This document shows positions 58,640 through 64,000 of a stretch of DNA of 64,000 bases, one piece after another. Under the pieces are notes generated by a model. It did not search any database. It saw only the letters and a program-made list of their open reading frames with translations, and was not told the DNA's origin. Source of the DNA: Angustibacter luteus (GTDB taxonomy: Bacteria; Actinomycetota; Actinomycetes; Actinomycetales; Angustibacteraceae); the NCBI RefSeq assembly GCF_039541115.1, contig NZ_BAABFP010000002.1:806001-870000 (forward strand), read 5' to 3'. The position numbers and the translations under genes are program-made. Positions within the stretch are counted from its first letter, which is position 1. Each line of letters opens with the position of its first letter.

Positions 58640-59152
58640 TCAGAACAGCCGGTCCGTCCCGACCGGGGCCAGCCCCTCGAGCTCGAGCAGAAAGTGCTTG
58701 CGCGCCAACCCGCCCGCGTACCCGGTGAGCTTCCCGTCGCGTCCGACGACCCGGTGGCAGGGCACGACGATGGACAGCGGGTTGTGCCCCACGGCCCGGC
58801 CGACGATGCGCGCCAGGTTCCGGTCACCCAACGACTCGGCGATCTCGCCGTACGACATGGTCTCGCCGTAGGGGATCGCGGCCAGGACCTGCCAGACCCG
58901 CTGCTCGAAGCCGGTGCCGGTCGCGGCAGTCGGCAGGTCGAACGACGTGCGCTCACCGGCGAGGTACGCGACCAGCTGAGCGCGCGCCGTCCCGAGCAGG
59001 ACGTCGTCATCGGCGTCCACCTGCCTGCCGAACGCCGTCCGGTCGGGGTTCGTCCAGTGCTGCGGGTAGTAGAGGCCGACGACCGCGTCGCGGTCCGCGA
59101 CGATCGTGACCTCGCCGAACACGGTCTGCACGACCGCGTGCCGAGTGCTCAT
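58640..59152 (-). CDS. ogt: Methylated-DNA-protein cysteine methyltransferase
   Basis: 170 aa, GGAGG eight bases before the ATG at 59152. The acceptor Cys lies in IVVPCHRVVG, with the helix-turn-helix in IPYGETMSYGEIAESLG and the Asn hinge position in AVGHNPLS. It removes alkyl groups from O6-guanine in a suicide reaction. It is convergent with the preceding gene. Confidence 0.95.
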   Translation of the reverse strand: MSTRHAVVQTVFGEVTIVADRDAVVGLYYPQHWTNPDRTAFGRQVDADDDVLLGTARAQLVAYLAGERTSFDLPTAATGTGFEQRVWQVLAAIPYGETMSYGEIAESLGDRNLARIVGRAVGHNPLSIVVPCHRVVGRDGKLTGYAGGLARKHFLLELEGLAPVGTDRLF

Positions 59153-59253
59153 GCTGCTGACCTCCGTCGCCCGCCATTGTCCGTCACTCGGAGAACGCAG
59201 CGAGGCGCAGCCCTGTGAGGTCGCTCGCGGAACCGGCCCTGGCTGCGTGCGGG

Positions 59254-60501
59254 TCAGCCGTCGCCGACCGCGGCGGACCCCTTGGCCGCACGGCGGGCGC
59301 GCACCGCGTCCATGTCCGTCCAGACCTGCGAGTCGAACGAGACGTTGCCCAGCGTCGAGACCTGGTTGTGCATGACGATCACGACGTCCGGCTTCACCCG
59401 GGCGACGACGTCGCGGATGTTCTCGGGCTTGTTGTAGTGGCGCTCGTCGATGGTGATGAGGGTCTTGACCCGCTCGGAGAAGTACGTGGAGAAGGCGTCG
59501 CCGAACGAGTCCTTCAGGATGAGCACCGTGCCGCGGGCGGCTGGGTCCGGGTTGACCGAGCGCTGGTAGGCCGAGTCGCCGCCCATGAAGGCGAGGTACC
59601 GGTTGGCGTACTTGTCCTTCGCCTTGGCCGCCTTGGTGACGAAGGTGGGCTTGTTGCAGACCGAGCCCCGGCAGATCCGGGCGCGCCACGCGTCCGGCTG
59701 CAGGACGTCGAAGGCGTCCGGCTGCCGGGTCGCACCCGCGGTGACCTCCCGGGCCAGGCTGCCGTAGAAGTCCGGGTACGTCACCGTGTGGTAGGCGCGG
59801 GTGTCGGTACCGATCCGCACGCCCATGCCCGCCAGTCGCTGCGACACCAGGTCCACTGCCCTGATCGCCCCCGCTGGCGTCCAGTGGTGGTCGGTGCGCC
59901 AGTAGTTGGCCTCGCGGGTCGCCGGGTCCGACAGCGTCGGGCCGAGGTCGAGGACCGGGCCACCTCGGGCGATCGCCTTCAGGTAGGCCGGCTTGGTGCC
60001 GGTGTAGCCCCCCTGCCAGGCGGCCGGCAGCTTGTCGTCGAAGACCTCCTCGCGGCGGGGGGCGTAGACCCACAGGATCGGCGTGCCCGTGGCGCGCACG
60101 TCCTTGCCGAGCTGCTCCGCGCGGTCCCCGAACGTCGTCGGCAGCCGCAGCTTGGCCGGCTTGCCGAGCAGGAAGCCGTCCTGGTCACCGACGTAGACGT
60201 TGTTCACGACCGGCTGCCGCAGCACGCCCTTGGACAGCGAGGCGTGCGCCTCGAGCCAGCGCTGCCGACCGGGCACGTGATCGTCCAGCCAGGCCTCCGT
60301 GGTCCGCATCCAGCTGCCGTCGCGGACCGAGTCGACCGTCGCCGGCTCGTACGACTGCAGGGAGCGGCCGTCGAGCGTCGAGCGGGCCGGCGGGTCGAGG
60401 GCGACGGCGCCGAACCCGAGGGCCGTCACGAAGAGCACCAGGGCGAGTCCTGGCGCAGCAGCCAGCCAGAGGCGGCGGCCGTGGCGGGTCGGGCGGGTCA
60501 T
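59254..60501 (-). CDS. AlgX/AlgJ-like SGNH acetyltransferase
   Basis: 415 aa from the ATG at 60501 (GAGGAG upstream). A membrane segment (about 11-35) anchors an external SGNH-like domain: the Asp-His pair in YWRTDHHWTPAGA and the Ser in LILKDSFGDAFSTY. AlgX/AlgJ partners receive acetyl groups from an MBOAT channel and add them to exported polysaccharide. It starts 11 bases after the MBOAT gene stop, an operon of exactly those two parts. Confidence 0.88.
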   Translation of the reverse strand: MTRPTRHGRRLWLAAAPGLALVLFVTALGFGAVALDPPARSTLDGRSLQSYEPATVDSVRDGSWMRTTEAWLDDHVPGRQRWLEAHASLSKGVLRQPVVNNVYVGDQDGFLLGKPAKLRLPTTFGDRAEQLGKDVRATGTPILWVYAPRREEVFDDKLPAAWQGGYTGTKPAYLKAIARGGPVLDLGPTLSDPATREANYWRTDHHWTPAGAIRAVDLVSQRLAGMGVRIGTDTRAYHTVTYPDFYGSLAREVTAGATRQPDAFDVLQPDAWRARICRGSVCNKPTFVTKAAKAKDKYANRYLAFMGGDSAYQRSVNPDPAARGTVLILKDSFGDAFSTYFSERVKTLITIDERHYNKPENIRDVVARVKPDVVIVMHNQVSTLGNVSFDSQVWTDMDAVRARRAAKGSAAVGDG

Positions 60502-60512
60502 GGAAGAGCTCC

Positions 60513-62159
60513 TCAGAACCGGAAGTAGATGAACGGCGAGTAGGTCGTCGCCACGACGAAGGCCGTCGCGATGAGCAGCAGCACGCAGCCGGCGGCGGTC
60601 AGCGCGAGGGTGAGCAGCGGCGCCGGCTCGCGCACCAGCACCTCGTCGGGTTCGAGTTCGTCGAGCTGGACGTCGATCGGCTCGGACCCGGCGGCCGTGG
60701 TCGTCAGCGCCGGAGCCTCCTCCACCGCGACCACCGTGGACGTGCCACCGGTCGGAGCCGACGGCAGGCCCTGGTGCACCGGCTCGACGGCAGCGGGCGA
60801 CGTCGCCGGGTCGGCCGGGGAGGCGGGCACCGGGGTCCGGCGTCCGACCCCGCTCGGCGCCTCCCAGCGGCCCGCCATGACGAGCTCGGCCTTGTCCATG
60901 AGGGGCCGGAAGATGCCCGCCGCCAGGACCACCGCGACGATCACGATCACCCAGGTGCTCTGCAGGTCGAGCGTGGTCTGCGAGTCCCAGGCCGGGAGGC
61001 CGCCGCCGGTCAGCATGGTCCGGTAGTACTCCCCGGCCTGGCCGACCGAGGTGCTGCGGAACAGCACCCAGCCCAGCACCGCGACCAGCACGCCGTACAG
61101 GTGCTGCAACGGGATGGGCAGCCGCTCGACGGCGCGGCCCAGGAACGAGCGCTCCAGACCGATCAGCACCCCGTAGTAGAGGCCCCAGAGGATGAACGTC
61201 CACGCCGCCCCGTGCCACAGGCCGGTCAGGCCCCACACGATCAGCAGGTTGCGCCACAGCACGAGAGGCCGCACTCGCGAGCCACCGAGGGGGATGTACA
61301 CGTAGTCCCGGAACCAGGAACCGAGCGAGATGTGCCAGCGCTGCCAGAACTCGCGGGCCGACTTGCTCACGTACGGGTAGCGGAAGTTCTCGTGGAACCG
61401 GACCCCCATCATCGCGGCCAGGCCGATGGCGATGTCGGAGTAGGCGGAGAAGTCCAGGTAGATCTGCAGGCTGTAGAGGACGACGGCCAGCCAGGCCGCG
61501 CCGAACGAGCGCGGCTCGCCGGTGGCGAACATGCCGTCGATGATGACAGCGAGCGAGTCCGCCAGGACCGCCTTCTTCGCCAGGCCGCCGGCCACCCGGA
61601 GCGCGCCGTAGCCGAACAGGCCCGGGTCGAACCGCGGCGCCGCCAGCTGCGGTCCGATGTCGTGCCAGCGCACGATCGGGCCGGCTACCAGGTGCGGGTA
61701 CATGGTCAGGAAGCCGGAGAACGACAGCAGACCCGGCGCGCCGTCGTCCCGGCGCCGGTGGATGTCGATCAGGTAGCCGATCGCCATGAACGTGTAGAAC
61801 GAGACCCCGATCGGCAACGGCAGGTGGGTGCGATCAGCGAGCGCATCCAACCCGAACACGTTGAGCGCGAAGTCCAGGTACTTGAACACCGCGATCGGCA
61901 CCAGCACCACAGCTATGCCGACGACCAGCAACGCGGTGCGCCGCTGGTCCTCGCGGTGGCGCACCAGCAGCCGCCCCCACTGGTAGGTGAAGAGGCCCGT
62001 GACCAGGATCAGGACGACCAGCACCGGCTCGCCCCACGCGTAGAACACCGCGCTCGCCACGAGCAGGGGCGCAACCCGCCAGCGCGGCGGCGCGGCATAG
62101 AAGAGCAGCATCGCAGCGGGCAGGAAGAGGAACAGGAAGATGGTGCTGGTGAAGACCAT
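60513..62159 (-). CDS. MBOAT-family O-acyltransferase (AlgI-like)
   Basis: 548 aa from the ATG at 62159. About 11 membrane helices carry LPIGVSFYTFMAIGYLIDI, LDFSAYSDIAIGLAAMMG, FWQRWHISLGSWFRDYVYIP and the catalytic His in LWHGAAWTFILWG. After about residue 420 a non-family Pro/Ala/Thr-rich cytosolic stretch (about 425-500) leads to one extra terminal helix. The extra helix and linker are unusual for AlgI. It passes acetyl groups across the membrane for the AlgX-like partner. Confidence 0.92.
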   Translation of the reverse strand: MVFTSTIFLFLFLPAAMLLFYAAPPRWRVAPLLVASAVFYAWGEPVLVVLILVTGLFTYQWGRLLVRHREDQRRTALLVVGIAVVLVPIAVFKYLDFALNVFGLDALADRTHLPLPIGVSFYTFMAIGYLIDIHRRRDDGAPGLLSFSGFLTMYPHLVAGPIVRWHDIGPQLAAPRFDPGLFGYGALRVAGGLAKKAVLADSLAVIIDGMFATGEPRSFGAAWLAVVLYSLQIYLDFSAYSDIAIGLAAMMGVRFHENFRYPYVSKSAREFWQRWHISLGSWFRDYVYIPLGGSRVRPLVLWRNLLIVWGLTGLWHGAAWTFILWGLYYGVLIGLERSFLGRAVERLPIPLQHLYGVLVAVLGWVLFRSTSVGQAGEYYRTMLTGGGLPAWDSQTTLDLQSTWVIVIVAVVLAAGIFRPLMDKAELVMAGRWEAPSGVGRRTPVPASPADPATSPAAVEPVHQGLPSAPTGGTSTVVAVEEAPALTTTAAGSEPIDVQLDELEPDEVLVREPAPLLTLALTAAGCVLLLIATAFVVATTYSPFIYFRF

Positions 62160-62194
62160 GAAGTGATTTCTTGTCGCGGCAGGCAGGCCTGGGG

Positions 62195-62200
62195 AGTATA
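62195..62200 (-). promoter_or_regulatory. -10 element of the MBOAT-AlgX operon
   Basis: AGTATA on plus reads TATACT on minus, close to the sigma-70 consensus, with a leader of about 30 bases. No good -35 is seen. Confidence 0.5.
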
Positions 62201-62349
62201 CCGGCGACACGTCGCTGCCCGGACCGCGAGCGCGCGCGGCACAGCGGCCGTCCACCCAGAAGAACCGCAGGTCAGAGTAGGTGTGAGCACCCGTGACGGA
62301 CCGTGTCGGGACCGCGTCGGACCGCGTACCGCGAGCCCCCCGCCGCCGG

Positions 62350-62355
62350 TAGGTT
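62350..62355 (+). promoter_or_regulatory. Leaderless -10 of the kinase-aminotransferase gene
   Basis: TAGGTT is followed by six bases and the ATG at 62362. Confidence 0.5.
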
Positions 62356-62361
62356 GAGCCC

Positions 62362-64000
62362 ATGGGCCGCACTCCTGAGGAGCCGACGTCCGGGATCGAC
62401 GCGGTGCTGCTGGCGCAGCCGCCCGCGTTCGCCGAGGACGCCGCCGCCGCGATGGCACGCCAGGCGTTCGGCATCGAGACGGCGGGTGCGCGGAACTTGG
62501 GCAGCGAGCGGGACCAGACGTTCATGCTGCTCGACGCCGCGGGCGAGGGACTGGCCATCCTGAAGGTGTCCAACCCCGCCGAGGACCCGGCGACGCTGGA
62601 CATGGAGGCGCTGGTCGCGTTCCACGCCGTCCGCGCCGACCCCGGCCTGGCGGTGGCTCAGCCGCGCCGCGTCCCGACGGCCGACCCGGCCGCGGACGCA
62701 CCCGGGTACCGGGCTCGGTGGGAGCACGCCGGCGACACCCACTGGCTGCGCGCCTACGACCTGCTCCCCGGGCGCGCCCGCCTCGACCCGCTCACCCTGC
62801 CGGACCCGGCCCTCATTGCCTGGGGTGAGACGACTGCTCGACTCGGGCTGGCCCTGCGCAGCTTCATCCACCCCAACGCGATCCGCACCCTGCCGTGGGA
62901 CGTCCAGCACGCCGCCACGGTGCGCCCGATGCTGGGCTCGATCCGCGACGGGGCGACGCGCCGGACGGTCGAGGCGGTGCTGGACCGGTTCGAGGCCAGC
63001 GTCCTGCCGCGCTGGTCCGCGCTGCGGGCGCAGGTGATCCACAGCGACCTCACCGCTGACAACGTGCTGGCGGACGACGACGGCCTGATCACCGGGATCA
63101 TCGACTTCGGCGACCTGAGCCACAGCGCCCTGGTCGTCGACCTCGCGTCCGTGCTGGACTCGATGGCGATGGGCCGTCGCGGCGACGAGATGTTCCGGGT
63201 GGCTCGGCTCGTCCTGGACGGGTACGAGAGGGTCCTGCCGCTGGAACCCCTCGAGCGCGAGGTGATGGGTGAGCTCTGGGCGGCCCGGGCCGCGGTCGGT
63301 GTCGCGATCGGGTCGTGGCGGGCGTCCGAGGGCCTGGAGGAGCAGGTGTTCGCGGAGCGGCTCAACGAGACCGCGCTGGTCATGATGGACCACATGCTGA
63401 CCACCGGGTGGGAGCGCACGGCGCACGCCCTCGGCGCGTCAGGCACCAACGCCCGCAACGGTTCTGGCCTGTCCGGCCGGCGGGACGCGGTCTTCGGTCC
63501 GGCGATGGAGCCGTTGAGCTACGACGAGCCCATCGAGCTGACCTCCGCCCGCGGCGTGTGGATGGCCGCCACCGACGGCCGTCGCTACCTGGACACCTAC
63601 AACAACGTCGTCTGCGTCGGTCACAGCCACCCGCGGGTCACGTCGGCCGTGGCCCGGCAGTGGCGCGTGCTGAACACGAACATGCGCTACCTGCACCACG
63701 CCGCGATCGAGCTCGGCGAGCGCCTGGTGGCGACCTGCCCGCCCGAGCTGGACACGGTCCTGTTCATGAACTCCGGCTCCGAGGCGAACGACCTCGCCTG
63801 GCGGATCGCCAAGTACCACACCGGAAACACCGGCGGCCTGTGCACCGACTTCGCCTACCACGGCATCACCGAGGCGATGGCAGACCTGTCCCCCGAGGTG
63901 CTGCCCGCCGGGGTGTCCGCGGCGGGGCACGTCGAGACCTGGCTGCCGCCGGACGCCTACCGCGGGGCGCACGCCTCGACGGCCGGGTTCGCCGACGCCT
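62362..64000 (+). CDS. APH-type kinase fused to class III aminotransferase (partial, runs off right edge)
   Basis: At least 546 residues with no stop before the window ends. Residues 1-350 are an aminoglycoside/choline kinase-like domain: LAILKVSNP (ATP Lys), VIHSDLTADNVL (Brenner catalytic Asp/Asn) and IIDFGDLSHS (metal Asp). From about 375 a class III PLP aminotransferase begins: DGRRYLDTYNNVVCVGHSHP, TNMRYLHHAAIELGERL and FMNSGSEANDLAWRIA. The PLP lysine lies beyond the edge. The fusion resembles kinase-aminotransferase proteins related to ethanolamine-phosphate phospho-lyase, so phosphorylation followed by PLP elimination is likely. Confidence 0.9.
   Translation, partial: MGRTPEEPTSGIDAVLLAQPPAFAEDAAAAMARQAFGIETAGARNLGSERDQTFMLLDAAGEGLAILKVSNPAEDPATLDMEALVAFHAVRADPGLAVAQPRRVPTADPAADAPGYRARWEHAGDTHWLRAYDLLPGRARLDPLTLPDPALIAWGETTARLGLALRSFIHPNAIRTLPWDVQHAATVRPMLGSIRDGATRRTVEAVLDRFEASVLPRWSALRAQVIHSDLTADNVLADDDGLITGIIDFGDLSHSALVVDLASVLDSMAMGRRGDEMFRVARLVLDGYERVLPLEPLEREVMGELWAARAAVGVAIGSWRASEGLEEQVFAERLNETALVMMDHMLTTGWERTAHALGASGTNARNGSGLSGRRDAVFGPAMEPLSYDEPIELTSARGVWMAATDGRRYLDTYNNVVCVGHSHPRVTSAVARQWRVLNTNMRYLHHAAIELGERLVATCPPELDTVLFMNSGSEANDLAWRIAKYHTGNTGGLCTDFAYHGITEAMADLSPEVLPAGVSAAGHVETWLPPDAYRGAHASTAGFADA

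Noticed and set aside
1-64000. tRNA, rRNA or insertion sequence genes
   Set aside because: I saw no tRNA cloverleaf, rRNA segment, transposase or integrase; the island's mobility genes, if any, would lie left of the window.

Overview
The window is high-GC actinobacterial chromosome. Most of it has the very GC-rich third codon positions, GTG starts and tight ATGA/GTGA gene overlaps of that phylum. It also encodes proteins tied to mycothiol metabolism (a mycothiol-dependent isomerase family member and a PIG-L/Mca-like deacetylase). The gene order pcrA ... M23 peptidase ... sucC-sucD ... DUF6350-purN-purH ... folD-DUF3017 ... mdh ... icd is a conserved actinobacterial neighbourhood. I cannot name genus or family from sequence alone.

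Region 1 (1-4250) is an accessory island that continues off the left edge. G+C falls to about 52-53% in hand-counted 60-base lines (lines at 1081, 1261, 1801), against about 80% in the line at 4441. It carries a translationally coupled operon: the 3' end of an unknown gene, a PPP-type metallophosphoesterase, and a two-part protein ending in a DpnII/MboI-like PD-(D/E)XK nuclease domain. Next come an AlbA_2/Schlafen-type ATP-binding protein, an XRE regulator, and a divergent unknown gene that shares a perfect 16-bp palindrome with the XRE promoter. This is the best candidate for an undescribed, probably defensive, system. The composition change falls inside the 3' end of xthA, not between genes.

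Region 2 (4264-31530) is core genome: DNA repair (xthA, pcrA), TCA cycle (icd, mdh, sucCD), one-carbon and purine synthesis (folD, purH, purN), pseudouridylation, a MOSC protein, an ECF sigma factor with a membrane partner, a drug-type MFS exporter, a lipase, an M23 peptidase, a DGPF/ECF42-type pair, and a CDF metal exporter.

Region 3 (31559-48534) is stress and envelope genes: PIG-L deacetylase, DinB proteins, an amidohydrolase, a GlpQ esterase with a PHO-box-like promoter, a PspC-kinase/LuxR two-component system beside PspC-toastrack genes, a glutathionyl-hydroquinone-reductase-like GST, an orphan Eco57I-like DNA methyltransferase behind a Nudix gene, and a Nudix-nucleotidyltransferase pair.

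Region 4 (48553-64000) is transport and catabolism: MFS plus GH1 beta-glucosidase, CapA-like lipoprotein, a GntR-regulated ABC exporter, EVE protein, TrpB2, an isocitrate lyase/PEP-mutase family enzyme, Ogt, an AlgX/AlgI-like O-acetylation pair, and a kinase-aminotransferase fusion cut by the right edge.

Three regulatory patterns recur. (i) Ten genes have a TANNNT -10 element 6-7 bases before the start codon, implying leaderless mRNAs. (ii) Two pairs of unlinked genes share promoter boxes at fixed distances: the two PspC genes, and the VOC and DUF1801 genes. (iii) Long hairpins sit between convergent genes, sometimes containing the stop codon.
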